Counted from the first letter of the stretch, positions 1 to 9,035 are shown. The stretch: DNA of 64,000 bases from Acinetobacter ihumii (GCF_900625095.1 NZ_LR130760.1:2546427-2610426); one strand, 5' to 3'. Notes: a model not told the origin generated them from the letters alone. Program-made: numbers and translations.

Positions 1-1
1 A

Positions 2-247
2 CACTATCATGATGAAATGCATCACCGTCATATTCATGGGGCGAATCTTTGCTTTAGCACGCAGGCTTATCAATTAGCGGGTGGTTTTGATAATCTTGAA
101 TGCCATGAAGATGTGGGCTTGGTAGAAAAAATGCAGGCATTGGGACTTCGGATTTCATGGAGTAATAAGTTAAGAGTGATTACCAGTGCTAGGCTAGAGG
201 GTAAAGCTCCGCAAGGATTTTCAAATTTCTTATTTAAACTATGTTGA
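2..247 (+). CDS. Glycosyltransferase family 2-like protein, C-terminal fragment cut by the window edge
   Basis: The frame is open from base 2 to a stop at 245-247, so the gene starts outside the window. The readable part contains GANLCFS, then a GGFD turn and a CHEDVGLV stretch. This resembles the acceptor-binding (E/D)D region of family 2 glycosyltransferases, where a G-A-N-x-x-F segment precedes GGF and an ED pair. The tail ITSARLEGKAPQGF matches the usual end of the domain. The first internal Met is at base 17, but it is not the true start. The sugar donor and acceptor cannot be read from so short a piece. The next gene is convergent. Confidence 0.6.
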   Translation, partial: HYHDEMHHRHIHGANLCFSTQAYQLAGGFDNLECHEDVGLVEKMQALGLRISWSNKLRVITSARLEGKAPQGFSNFLFKLC

Positions 248-258
248 TTAACATTTGA

Positions 259-525
259 TTAGATTCTTGCTAAAACCCAATCTATAAAACGGCTTTTGTC
301 GTTGTAGTCAGGTGCATCATGAATGGAAACAATTAAAGGTAAACCAAAGTTGCCAATAATTCTATGTGGGGTTTCAAATTTAAAAGTGGTGTCACTATCC
401 TCATGAATTTCTCTAAAAAAATCTACAATTTTCTCAAATTGGGTTTTTTTGGAAAAATTGGGTCTTTCTTTGATAAAGTCATAAATTTGATTGAGAACCT
501 CATCAGTATTTCTATTGCGAAACAT
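259..525 (-). CDS. Hypothetical small protein (88 aa)
   Basis: The start is supported by a good ribosome binding site (GGAGATAAACC directly before the ATG at 525). The product is soluble and mixed alpha/beta with no signal peptide, membrane segment or motif that I recognise. The N-terminal half is charged and helical (NQIYDFIKERPNFSKK). The C-terminal half contains IIGNFGLPLIVSIHD, which looks like a beta strand and turn. It lies tail to tail with the glycosyltransferase, 11 bases away, and no partner gene is adjacent. No function is offered. Confidence 0.6.
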   Translation of the reverse strand: MFRNRNTDEVLNQIYDFIKERPNFSKKTQFEKIVDFFREIHEDSDTTFKFETPHRIIGNFGLPLIVSIHDAPDYNDKSRFIDWVLARI

Positions 526-1247
526 GGTTTATCTCCAAATTTATTTGTCATGAGTGTGTATGAAACATGACACAGATAGTGCTTCTATTATTTTAATTTA
601 TTCGGAAGACAAAAAAATAAGATATCTCTTACAGTAAATGTAGGAAAACTCGCACAACTGTTCAAAAAAAGATCAAAAACAGAATCTATTTTAGGACTAA
701 AAAGGCATTGAGAATGTGAATTTTTACTAGCCCCTCGTTCAACTTTATACAAAGTTTAGGATTTAAATTTTCATCACTATTCGCTAGGGGTGCTGATTCT
801 TCAAACCATCGCTGTACAGGCAACACTCATCGACATTTTGCATTATCAGAACAACTGGAAAACTCTGGTTTAGATCTGTCTCAATAATGGGCCGGTGGAT
901 AAGTAGTCACCCTCCCCGTATTCAAGGGCAGGTGAATTTAGAGGATTATTTGGCAGAAATGCATGTGGCAGTTAAGTCCAGTACAGCTCATACCTAGCTC
1001 GATTATGGGCTGAAACTTTTGGGTGATCAACGGTATGTTGCGGCTGAAGCTCCACATTTTAGAGTGTTACATGAGGTATTGGATCGAATTAAACATCCCT
1101 TTGATATGGCTAGTTTTTTGTAGGGATTCATTGTTTTTCACAAAGCAATCAATCTGTTGCAAGACAATGGCTTATACACACTTGTAACAAGGTGATGTCT
1201 AATCTGTAAAAATAGAAAAAGGCATTCATGATTGAATGCCTTGATGG
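526..1247. other. Intergenic region of about 720 bp with a gene relic
   Basis: No intact gene is seen on either strand. The left half is AT-rich. The right half has the base composition of coding DNA and contains the LysR-like relic listed separately (887-1123). A short motif near 785 (CTAGGGGTGCTG) recalls the start of a TPP riboswitch, but the rest of that element is missing. Confidence 0.5.
887..1123 (+). pseudogene. Decayed LysR-type regulator, substrate-binding domain relic
   Basis: Reading from the ATG at 887 gives one frame with an internal TAG at 995 and a terminal TAG at 1121. The translation contains RIQGQVNLEDYLAEMHVAV, then LDYGLKLLGDQR, then VAAEAPHFRVLHEVL. This order matches the substrate-binding domain of LysR regulators, where a (S/N)LEDYL strand is followed by a D-x-x-L-x-x-LG helix and a VPHF motif. 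No helix-turn-helix domain is found upstream, so the N-terminus is lost. The assignment rests on pattern recognition only. Confidence 0.45.
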
Positions 1248-1967
1248 TTAATCCTGTGCAGCTTCAATGATTTTGTTGGCCAATTCTTCAGGTCGGGTAA
1301 ACATTGCTTCATGACTTCCCCCCATTTCAACCAGTTTAAACTTACCCAAACGGCTTGACATTTTCGGGTGCCAGAATCCTGAAGGCAGAGCTTGATCTTC
1401 AGTACAGTTCAGGTAAGTTCTAGCAATATCAAGTTGATAAAACTGTTTTAAATCCAGCCGATCATGGAAAGGCTGGCATGGTTCTGGGGTGAGCATTTGA
1501 TACGTTTGCTGTGCCATGTCTTCATCTGCATCATTGATAAAAGCATTACGCCACACTTCGTAAGGCAGTAAAACGGTATTATCGCCAGAAGCTGCTGCCA
1601 GACTGGTAAACAGTTCATAATAGGCTTCGGGCATATTATCAAACATATTTTCGCCATCTTGCAGAACAAACGCATTCCAATAAATGAGTCGTTTGATCCT
1701 TTCGGGAATGACCTCAGCTACTTTGGAAATGATGGTACCGCCATAGCTATGGCCTAGTAATACAATATCTTTTAGGTCGTGTTCGAAAATGTAGTCAGCA
1801 ATGGATTGAGTACACTCGGCATGATTGACGTTACGATTTGCATTTGGACCATGACCTGCAATGGTTGGGCAGTGCACAGTCATCCCCTGTGCACGCAGAT
1901 GGTTGGCCACAGGTTCCCAAAGTGATCCATCATGCCAAGAACCATGAACTAAAACGAAAATTGTCAT
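1248..1967 (-). CDS. Alpha/beta hydrolase (esterase/lipase-like)
   Basis: The start at 1967 (MTIFVLVHG) is preferred over the longer frame beginning at 1994, because AAAGGA lies 7 bases before this ATG and the family begins directly with the first beta strand. The 239-aa product shows the HGSW oxyanion-hole segment (residues 8-11), the nucleophile elbow GHSYGG with Ser74, and a C-terminal GGSHEAMF that supplies the catalytic His. It resembles the compact EstC / salicylate-binding-protein-like hydrolases. There is no signal peptide, so it is cytoplasmic. It lies 29 bases after the FadL-like gene and is probably co-transcribed with it, which suggests action on a hydrophobic ester or lipid-like substrate taken up by that porin. 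The substrate is unknown. Confidence 0.8.
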   Translation of the reverse strand: MTIFVLVHGSWHDGSLWEPVANHLRAQGMTVHCPTIAGHGPNANRNVNHAECTQSIADYIFEHDLKDIVLLGHSYGGTIISKVAEVIPERIKRLIYWNAFVLQDGENMFDNMPEAYYELFTSLAAASGDNTVLLPYEVWRNAFINDADEDMAQQTYQMLTPEPCQPFHDRLDLKQFYQLDIARTYLNCTEDQALPSGFWHPKMSSRLGKFKLVEMGGSHEAMFTRPEELANKIIEAAQD

Positions 1968-1996
1968 AATTGTATCCTTTATTTGACGTTCCATGA

Positions 1997-3157
1997 TTAA
2001 AAAGATTTAGAAAAACCTAAGGTAAATACATGACTTTGATTACTTAAGTTAGTTCCAAAACTATTACCGCTTCCTTCTATTTTTTTGTTTACTGCATATT
2101 CATAAGCCAGATTAAGCGTGCCTAGACTAAATTCATGACCATAACCGATACTCCATGCTTGATTGGCGATGGCATTTGCATAAAAATTAACCAGTGTGTC
2201 TTGTGCATCCACGACAACATCTGCATGACTATAACCGAAGCGGATATGATCTTTGGGACGATATTGATAGTCCACACCTGCACGATAGATGGTTTGATTT
2301 TGCCAGTTAAAAGAGCCTTTTTGACCCAGACCATCGGCATCTTGCCAATTCATTCGCAAAATATCTGCTGCTAAAGTGAGTTGATCATTCAGTTTGTGTT
2401 TAATGCCAATCCCATAGCGTTCGGGTAAATTGATTCGACCTTGGCTACTGGCCAACAAATCATCTTTATATTCATCAAGCTTAGAAAAACGCATTTCACT
2501 ATGATAAGCGGCACCTAACCACCAGTTCGGCTGCACTTCCCATGTTGCTCCAAGACTCCCACCCAGACCATAAGCCCATTGGTTGCCATGTCCTTCCAGA
2601 AAAATAGGTGCGCCTTGAGTATCTGTTCCTGCCAATACACCTTTTGCTCTAAATTGTTGAATCCCCAAGTCTAAACTGGCACCTATACTTAAATTGGGTA
2701 GCACTTTATAAGAGAGGGTCGGGCTCGCTTGGGCAATGGCTAAATTATCTTTGGCTTTATCTGCGGGAAATCCATGGATTGCAGGTTCATCATAATTAAC
2801 GGCTGCCCCTGCCCCTGTCATGCTGAGACCAAAACTTAACTGATCATTATAATGTTTGATCACGGCAAGGCTTGGAATTGGAATAAACTTATCAGATTTG
2901 AAACCTTCAGGCTGATTCAAAAACGTGGCTCTGGAACGAATATTTAATAATGAAACCTGAGCATCTACTCCGTTGTTTTGATAGGAAAGATTCGCAGGGT
3001 TATCATAAATAGAGGTTCTGTCCATACCAGCGGCAAGGCTGACGCCTCCCATACCACTTGATACCTGGCCTGATCCAGTCAAATAAACACCATTAAAGGC
3101 CTGAGCATAGATTGGGATACAGCTAAAAAGTAAAATAACGCCTTTTTTATTGAGCAT
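1997..3157 (-). CDS. FadL/TodX-family outer membrane transport protein
   Basis: This 386-aa protein starts with a typical signal peptide (KKGVILLFSCIPIYAQA). The mature N-terminus contains GSGQVSSGMGGVSLA, close to the N-terminal hatch of FadL proteins (an N-A-x-G-x-A-G motif precedes a GG-rich turn). The rest is alternating beta strands ending in aromatic FTLGFSKSF, as expected for an outer-membrane barrel. The family forms monomeric channels for long-chain fatty acids or aromatic hydrocarbons. AAGGA precedes the ATG by 8 bases. The alpha/beta hydrolase follows in the same direction, giving a two-gene uptake-plus-hydrolysis unit. The ligand cannot be read from the sequence. Confidence 0.85.
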   Translation of the reverse strand: MLNKKGVILLFSCIPIYAQAFNGVYLTGSGQVSSGMGGVSLAAGMDRTSIYDNPANLSYQNNGVDAQVSLLNIRSRATFLNQPEGFKSDKFIPIPSLAVIKHYNDQLSFGLSMTGAGAAVNYDEPAIHGFPADKAKDNLAIAQASPTLSYKVLPNLSIGASLDLGIQQFRAKGVLAGTDTQGAPIFLEGHGNQWAYGLGGSLGATWEVQPNWWLGAAYHSEMRFSKLDEYKDDLLASSQGRINLPERYGIGIKHKLNDQLTLAADILRMNWQDADGLGQKGSFNWQNQTIYRAGVDYQYRPKDHIRFGYSHADVVVDAQDTLVNFYANAIANQAWSIGYGHEFSLGTLNLAYEYAVNKKIEGSGNSFGTNLSNQSHVFTLGFSKSF

Positions 3158-4315
3158 TTTAAAATCCTTATTAAAACGTTGTTAAATCATTTAACAAATT
3201 TTGATTATTTGATTTTGAGCTTTAAACTTATATTTAATTTTTTTATTAAAATAGTAAAAAATAGGTATATTAATATACCTAATAAATATATTTAATTTTA
3301 TCTGGTATTTAGTTTCCTCATAAATTATTATATTCTATATGTTATTTATTTTTTTTGCATCTAGTTTTTATTTAATTAAATATCTAAATTGAATTTAAAT
3401 TATGTTTTTTTACTATGGATTGTATATTCTGGAGTTCAGCAATGATCGGGCTGAGTTTGGTTATGCAGTCCAAAATATTGCAACTTGCCTCTAATCCAAT
3501 AGATATTGCAATGTGATTTTATTGATATATAACAATTCCTTATATTCTGATAAGCTAATTGATAGACCAATTGGTTATTTTTGTGAATTAAGTTGTATTA
3601 GTAGAATTACAAGCGTGTTTGTTTTTTGATTAAATAATTTATATTTGAATTATCACACAGTCTAATTTTTGAGATAGAGTTTTTTTATTGAATGAATCTT
3701 TTTAAGATATTTTTTACATCTGTAAAGATTTATTCAGTGTTGTGGCTTTTGATCAAATAAGTCTAAACATGTGATTTATTTTATAATCAAATATTGCCAT
3801 TATAATTAATTATGTAGATGTTTAAATTTGGTTTATTGTGTTAAGTGAATTTGCTAAATTATTCAGACCTCATAATTAAGTTCTAAATTAAATTTGTAGA
3901 GTGTCTTTGATTAGGAGAAATTATTTTTAGTTTTTATAAGCCAACTCAGTTGGTGGGAACTTCAACGTATCATATTCTTTTGCTATTAAGGCTATATGAA
4001 TATTCCATTTACAGAAGTAATAGATCTATAAATCATACAAATATGAATACTCTTAGAGATGAAGCGGTTGATGGTTATAAGTATTATCTTCGTGATTAGT
4101 TGTTTCTCTACAACGCATGCCCATATAGCGAAAGTCAGCAACTAATGTAAAGATGGGAGACTTATTTGTTTTTAAAATATTAATAAAAATCATATGGTTA
4201 AATAGTGTTTTTGTCAAAAATGGTCACAAAGATTTTTTAACATAGCTTAATGGATATATGCTTTGAATAGAATTAAGACTTTAATAACGAGAAAAAATCA
4301 TATAAATCAAAAAGA
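3158..4315. other. AT-rich intergenic desert of about 1.1 kb
   Basis: No supported gene is present. The region is strongly AT-rich with many A/T runs. The only longer open frame without frequent stops is about 63 codons on the plus strand from about 3912 to 4100. It ends in MNTLRDEAVDGYKYYLRD and has no start codon before that internal Met, so it may be a relic. The promoter of the FadL-like gene must lie at the left end. Confidence 0.5.
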
Positions 4316-4346
4316 AAAAGCCCCAATCTTTCAATTAGGGCTTTTT
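4316..4346 (-). terminator. Rho-independent terminator of the tRNA-Gly operon
   Basis: On the minus strand a GCCC/GGGC hairpin with flanking A and T runs ends in GGGCTTTTT, directly downstream of the second tRNA-Gly. Confidence 0.85.
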
Positions 4347-4352
4347 AGAATA

Positions 4353-4428
<76 letters not shown>

Positions 4429-4472
4429 AAATATTTGAGCAGTTTTATAAAAAACTTTCACTAAAAACAATA

Positions 4473-4548
<76 letters not shown>

Positions 4549-4550
4549 GT

Positions 4551-4585
4551 GCCGCTTATAATACATTAAGCAAATCAAGGGTCAA
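4551..4585 (-). promoter_or_regulatory. Sigma70 promoter of the tRNA-Gly operon
   Basis: On the minus strand TTGACC (4585-4580) is followed after 16 bases by TATTAT (4563-4558) and a GC-rich discriminator GCGGCAC just before the tRNA 5' end. A GC-rich discriminator is typical of stable-RNA promoters under stringent control; that regulation is inferred. Confidence 0.75.
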
Positions 4586-4709
4586 CCATTTTATGCAAAT
4601 AATCAGCTCGATTGCATAAAATAAAAACACATTGTCAGGTGTATCACTTTCATTTTTAAATTTACATTCGGTAAAGGCGAGTTTTTCGTTGTTTTGAGGC
4701 TAGACGAGT

Positions 4710-4715
4710 TATAAT
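4710..4715 (+). promoter_or_regulatory. Probable -10 element for bolA
   Basis: A perfect TATAAT lies 36 bases before the bolA start. The sequence at -35 (CGTTGT with a 17-base spacer) is weak, so only the -10 is called. Confidence 0.35.
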
Positions 4716-4750
4716 TCGCTGTATCTTTGATTGGGAAACGGTGATTGATC

Positions 4751-5059
4751 ATGACGCTTGAGCAACAACTGATTGAAAGTTTAAATACACTTCAGCCGAA
4801 ACACCTTGAAGTCATTAATGAGTCTTCAGGTCATGGTGGTTATTTCCCCGGCAAAGAAAGTCATTTTAAGGTGATTATCGTCAGTGATATTTTCGAAGGT
4901 TTGCGTTTGGTGCAGCGACATCAAAAAGTATATGCCGTTGCAACTGATTTAATCAGTCCCGGAAAAATTCATGCTTTGGCAATTCACGCCTATGTACCAA
5001 ATGAATGGCAAGGCGAAGCTCCTGCTAGCCCCGAATGTGCCCATGTACCAAAAGTATAA
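4751..5059 (+). CDS. bolA: BolA family protein
   Basis: The product is 102 aa from the ATG at 4751; a TTG two codons earlier is possible but less likely. It has the BolA fold signature: an N-terminal helix (EQQLIESLNTLQPKHLEVIN), then ESSGHGG, then SHFKVIIVS, and a C-terminal KIHALAIHAY whose His75 sits where BolA proteins coordinate a shared Fe-S cluster with monothiol glutaredoxins. Members act in Fe-S trafficking and in stress-linked morphology control. The PASPEC tail has an extra Cys. The SirB-like membrane gene follows 8 bases later with its own Shine-Dalgarno, so the two are probably co-transcribed. Confidence 0.88.
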   Translation: MTLEQQLIESLNTLQPKHLEVINESSGHGGYFPGKESHFKVIIVSDIFEGLRLVQRHQKVYAVATDLISPGKIHALAIHAYVPNEWQGEAPASPECAHVPKV

Positions 5060-5067
5060 GGAATAAA

Positions 5068-5460
5068 ATGGGAATGAATGAAGTGATGCAAGTTCTGCAC
5101 ATCATTGCACTGATTATTTTCTGTGTTGTGTTGATTATTCGAGCAAAACCATTGTTGGTTAATCATCAAGTAACAGCGTTCAGTTTAAACACTCCTAAAT
5201 CTTTGGTTGGATTCCAACATTTGGCTTTAACTATTGTGGTTTTGACAGGTATGGTCTTGCTTTACCAAAAGCAATTTCAGATGCAGTCCTGGTTTTATGC
5301 CAAAATTATTCTATTTCTGGTCATGTTATCGGCATTCGCTAAAGCCTTTAAAAAAGATACCACTATTATGTTAATACAACGACGTGCAGGTCTTGTCATC
5401 GGCTCAGTTGCTTTTATTTCAATATTAGGATTGGTGTGGTTAAAACCAGTATTTGGTTAA
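5068..5460 (+). CDS. SirB-like four-helix integral membrane protein
   Basis: The start at 5068 is set by TAAGGA 5 bases upstream; the frame is open further left into bolA but has no better site. The 130-aa product has about four hydrophobic helices: near residues 5-27 (VLHIIALIIFCVVLIIRA), 48-68, 76-93 and the C-terminal 108-128. The first helix ending in a positively charged (R-A) turn and the later WFYAKIILFL segment resemble the SirB/YchQ family. The function of that family is not established. It follows bolA and precedes parA in the same direction. No catalytic motif is seen. Confidence 0.6.
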   Translation: MGMNEVMQVLHIIALIIFCVVLIIRAKPLLVNHQVTAFSLNTPKSLVGFQHLALTIVVLTGMVLLYQKQFQMQSWFYAKIILFLVMLSAFAKAFKKDTTIMLIQRRAGLVIGSVAFISILGLVWLKPVFG

Positions 5461-5540
5461 TTGTTTGACATTCTTTGTGTTTTAAATTGGCTGCTAGGTT
5501 AAACTCTAAACAAGTTTGAAAAAATAATGATGAGGGAAGC

Positions 5541-6377
5541 ATGTTTACACGTGTGGTATTTAACCAAAAAGGTGGTGTTGGAAAATCAAGTATCACGGTA
5601 AATCTGGCAGCGATCAGTGCTCAGCAAAATTTCAAAACACTGGTGATTGATTTAGATCCACAGGCTAACTCAAGTCAGTATCTTTTAGGTGAGCAGGCGA
5701 CCTATTCCGCAGATAAACATGCATTAGAACCGAACATCGAAAATTTTTTTGATGATGTATTGGGTAACAATCAGCAGAAAGGCTTGATTGGCAATGCCAT
5801 TGGTTCAATTTTAAAATCACGTTCCAAAGGGCTGGAAAGCTACGTGCATCATACTGCATTTCCTCAATTGGATGTGATTCCAGCCAGTCCAACACTGGGC
5901 GCATTGGAACATGCGCTTGAATCCAAACATAAAATTTATAAATTACGCGATTCCTTGCAGCAACTGAGTAGTCAATATGATCGAATTTATATTGATACAC
6001 CGCCTGCTTTTAATTTCTTTACCCTGTCTGCATTGATTGCCGCAGATCGGGTACTGATTCCATTTGATTGTGATGTCTTTTCTAAACGTGCTTTACAAAC
6101 TTTGATTGAAAATGTGATCGAAACCCAAGATGATCATAATAATGGTCTGGAAATTGAAGGCATTGTGGTCAATCAATTTCAGGCGCAGGCAAAATTGCCA
6201 AGAGAAGTGGTGCAACAGTTAAAAGACGAAGGACTGCCTGTATTAAACAGTATGTTGCCGCCTTCGGTTTTAATGAAAGAATCACATCAAAAAAACTTAC
6301 CATTGGTTCATTTATCACCTGAACACAAACTGACGCAAGCGTATCAGACCTTGTTTGCAGAAATTGAACCGCATTAA
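5541..6377 (+). CDS. Orphan ParA/MinD-family ATPase
   Basis: This 278-aa P-loop ATPase has a deviant Walker A motif KGGVGKSS (residues 10-17), with the signature Lys at the first position of the motif, a Walker A' VIDLDPQANSS (35-45), and a Walker B IYIDTPP. These features define the ParA/Soj branch, which forms ATP-dependent dimers on DNA or membranes to segregate cargo. No ParB or centromere-like repeats lie nearby, and bolA/SirB and a lipoprotein flank it, so it is not the chromosomal parAB locus. A good Shine-Dalgarno (GAGGGAAG) precedes the ATG. The cargo is unknown. Confidence 0.88.
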   Translation: MFTRVVFNQKGGVGKSSITVNLAAISAQQNFKTLVIDLDPQANSSQYLLGEQATYSADKHALEPNIENFFDDVLGNNQQKGLIGNAIGSILKSRSKGLESYVHHTAFPQLDVIPASPTLGALEHALESKHKIYKLRDSLQQLSSQYDRIYIDTPPAFNFFTLSALIAADRVLIPFDCDVFSKRALQTLIENVIETQDDHNNGLEIEGIVVNQFQAQAKLPREVVQQLKDEGLPVLNSMLPPSVLMKESHQKNLPLVHLSPEHKLTQAYQTLFAEIEPH

Positions 6378-6390
6378 TTTGAGAAAAGCG

Positions 6391-6777
6391 ATGAAAGGCT
6401 TATATTCAGTTCCTCTGGTCGTAGTGACATTATTGTTGGGTGCTTGTGCGACCACAGTTAAACCGACTTATGTATCTCCAACCCAATATCAGTCACTAAA
6501 CTGTCAACAATTACAAAGCGAATATAACCGTATTCAACTTTACATTGAAAATGGCGTACAAACACCGAAACGCACAGGGGTTGGTCTTGGTGTGGGTTTA
6601 GGCGGTGGTTGGGGACGAGGCGGTTGGGGTTTTGGTCCAACGGTTTCGGTGAATATGGGGCAGTCCTCAAATACCAAAAATACTGAGCTTTCACGTGTTT
6701 TAGGACAACAAGAGGCGATTGTTCAGACGGCTCAATTTAAAAATTGCCCGATCATTGTCTCTAAAAAGAGCAGCTAA
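6391..6777 (+). CDS. Small Gly-rich lipoprotein
   Basis: The ATG at 6391 follows GAGAAAAG and gives a clean lipoprotein signal: KGLYSVPLVVVTLLLGAC, with lipobox LGAC and Cys at residue 19. An earlier start inside parA would spoil the signal. The mature 110-aa protein has a short coiled region (SLNCQQLQSEYNRIQLYIE), a Gly-rich patch (GVGLGVGLGGGWGRGGWG) and Cys residues at both ends that may pair in the periplasm. I do not recognise a named family. It is 14 bases after parA and probably in its operon. Confidence 0.75.
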   Translation: MKGLYSVPLVVVTLLLGACATTVKPTYVSPTQYQSLNCQQLQSEYNRIQLYIENGVQTPKRTGVGLGVGLGGGWGRGGWGFGPTVSVNMGQSSNTKNTELSRVLGQQEAIVQTAQFKNCPIIVSKKSS

Positions 6778-6992
6778 AGCTTTTCAAAACGGTATACGAT
6801 TGCTGTTTGATTCAAACTGCACCCCCACAATTTTTACACAAAATGTTTCATGTTAAAATTATAAATATCAAATGTTTATATTTTAAAGTGAGGATTTTTA
6901 GCTAAGATGACTGTGGGGTGCTATGATAAAAACTTGTCAGTTAATTTCAATTTCATATAAGGTGTGCCCACCTTTATCTTGATGGATACTCT

Positions 6993-7583
6993 ATGATTGA
7001 AAGCTGGTTTTTTGTTTTGGCAATGCTTGCCGTATTGCTTATTCCGGGGCCAACCAATGCATTGTTGGCGAGTGCTGCACATCAGCAGGGAATTGCAAAA
7101 ACAGCTTCTTTTATTCCAGCAGAGTGGTTAGGTTATTTGTATGGCATTGGCATTTGGGCATTATTTATCCATTTAGGTCAACCCATTTGGCCTGCATTAA
7201 GCACGATTTTACATGCTATTAGTGCGCTTTATGTGATTTGGCTGGCATTCAATTTATGGAAAAGCTCACATTTACAACGACATAGCCAACATCATAAAAG
7301 TGTAAGACCTAAACAAGTATTTTTTTCAACGTTAAAAAATCCGAAAGCGCTTCTGTTTGCAGCAGGCATTTTTCCACCTGAAACATGGGATTCCTTGGAA
7401 AATGCATTTCTGGTACTGGCGGTTTTTAGTTTAATTTTATTTCCCGTTGCATGGTTCTGGATGGTTTTTGGTCGTGCATTACTGGCCGGCAATGTCAAAG
7501 GTTTAAAAGCCGACCGCCTATATAAGGGCTCGGCGATGTTGCTCTTGGTCTGTATGTTACCTGTGATCTTTCGATTTTTCTAA
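6993..7583 (+). CDS. LysE/RhtB-family amino-acid exporter
   Basis: The 196-aa membrane protein has five to six hydrophobic segments. The first contains LLIPGPTNALLASAAHQQGI, the LysE/RhtB N-terminal motif (PGP-x-N-x-x-x-x-x-x-x-x-G). The centre contains STLKNPKALLF, the second conserved family segment (NPK-A). Exporters of this family move amino acids such as lysine, threonine or homoserine out of the cell. It stands alone between a lipoprotein gene and the convergent dedA-like gene. The substrate is not readable. Confidence 0.8.
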   Translation: MIESWFFVLAMLAVLLIPGPTNALLASAAHQQGIAKTASFIPAEWLGYLYGIGIWALFIHLGQPIWPALSTILHAISALYVIWLAFNLWKSSHLQRHSQHHKSVRPKQVFFSTLKNPKALLFAAGIFPPETWDSLENAFLVLAVFSLILFPVAWFWMVFGRALLAGNVKGLKADRLYKGSAMLLLVCMLPVIFRFF

Positions 7584-7641
7584 CGGTCATACTGCAAGTC
7601 ATCTGTCTATACATCCTTTAAACCTGCCATTTTTAGACTGT

Positions 7642-8295
7642 TTATTTTTTAGAATTTAAAATTTCACGTCGGCTGACGAGTTTTTGACGAATAAAACCAA
7701 TGATGCCCGGTAAAATACTCAAAATAATAATACCGAAAATTAAATGGGTGAAATTGTCTTTCACCACCGGCATGTTGCCAAACAAATAACCGAGCGTAAT
7801 AAACGAGGTAATCCAGCAAAAGGCGCCAATCACATTATAGGTTAAAAAAAACTTATAATTCATGCTACCTGCACCTGCGACAAAAGGGGCAAAGGTGCGT
7901 GCAAAAGGAATAAAACGGGCAAAAATAATGGTTTTTCCACCATGACGCTCAAAAAACTCGTGGGTTTTGGTCAAATGTGCTTTGTTAATAAAACGTGAGT
8001 TCATTTCAAATACACGTGGGCCAATGTAACGACCAATATGATAATTCAGCGTATCACCTAACACGGCTGCAATAAATAGCAGCACACCAAGTACCCACGG
8101 ATCCATTGCTCCTGTTGATGCTGCCAATGCGCCCGCAGCAAACAGTAAGCTATCGCCGGGTAAAAATGGCATGACCACCAGACCTGTTTCCACAAAAATA
8201 ATCAGAAACAAAATTGCATATATCCATACGCCATAATTGCGAATAAACTCAAGCAGGTGATCATCAACGTGCAAAATAAAATCAATTAGTTCCAT
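7642..8295 (-). CDS. DedA-family membrane protein (VTT domain)
   Basis: The 217-aa protein carries the DedA core: ETGLVVMPFLPGDSLLFAAG near residues 36-55, with the conserved E and the FLPG turn, and FARFIPFARTFAPFVAGAGSM in the second half, the F-x-R-x-x-P-x-R motif of the family. Re-entrant and membrane segments are visible on both sides. DedA proteins are inner-membrane transporters; members recycle undecaprenyl phosphate or support proton-motive-force homeostasis. It lies convergent to the LysE gene and has no operon partner. Confidence 0.9.
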   Translation of the reverse strand: MELIDFILHVDDHLLEFIRNYGVWIYAILFLIIFVETGLVVMPFLPGDSLLFAAGALAASTGAMDPWVLGVLLFIAAVLGDTLNYHIGRYIGPRVFEMNSRFINKAHLTKTHEFFERHGGKTIIFARFIPFARTFAPFVAGAGSMNYKFFLTYNVIGAFCWITSFITLGYLFGNMPVVKDNFTHLIFGIIILSILPGIIGFIRQKLVSRREILNSKK

Positions 8296-8499
8296 GGCAG
8301 GCTACGGTGCAAAATCGTGATCAAATCCTAGCAGTGCCTTGCCTGAAAGTCAGTAGGATTCGGTAAAAAGTTACATCTTTTATTGTCTTTTATTTGCAAC
8401 GATACGTCTAAAAAATGAATATTTATTGCAAAAATAAAGCAGCCTAATATGGCTCTATCAACAACACATCATTTGAAATTCTTCTAAAGGGCTTAGTTT

Positions 8500-8922
8500 A
8501 TGTTTAATCCAAATGTCATTGTCAAAAATATGGTGACTCAACCTACGACAGATCATGTTATTTCACTCATTGCACGAATTATGATGGCATATATTTTTCT
8601 GATTGCAGGCTGGGGCAAAATTACAGCTTACTCGGCAACGGTCGGTTATATGGAGTCGATGGGTGTGCCGGGTGGCTTACTACCTTTAACCATTTTAGTT
8701 GAATTTGGTGGTGGCTTAGCATTGCTATTCGGCTTTCAGGCGCGTCTGGCTGCCTTTGGTTTAGGTGTTTTTAGCATTATTACAGCATTGATTTTTCATG
8801 GTGCTGATGATCAGGCACAAGCGATTAATTTTATGAAAAACTTTGCCATGGCCGGTGGTTTATTTTTCTTGATGTTACATGGAGCGGGTAAATTTAGTCT
8901 GGATGCCGCAATCGAAAAATAA
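8500..8922 (+). CDS. DoxX-family membrane protein
   Basis: The 140-aa protein has four predicted membrane helices. The pattern LIARIMMAYIFLIAGWGKI, then GGLLPLTILVEFGGGLALLFGF, is the DoxX/YphA signature (a GxGK turn after helix 1, followed by an E in helix 2). Such proteins are often found with redox or envelope-stress genes, but their reaction is not defined. AAAGGGC lies about 12 bases before the ATG. It is followed by the BOF-domain stress protein in the same direction, 113 bases away. Confidence 0.85.
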   Translation: MFNPNVIVKNMVTQPTTDHVISLIARIMMAYIFLIAGWGKITAYSATVGYMESMGVPGGLLPLTILVEFGGGLALLFGFQARLAAFGLGVFSIITALIFHGADDQAQAINFMKNFAMAGGLFFLMLHGAGKFSLDAAIEK

Positions 8923-9035
8923 TAAATAAAAGGTACAAGGTAAACTTGATTTTACCTTGTATTACAAAACTCTAGCCGAAATTTTTCTTACTTTCTGTTT
9001 AGATAAATTTGAAATATTTACATCTAGAGAGAACA

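Noticed and set aside
770..830. Possible TPP riboswitch (CTAGGGGTGCTG)
   Set aside because: The conserved CTGAGA and the later TGAACCTGATC part are missing, and no thiamine gene follows.
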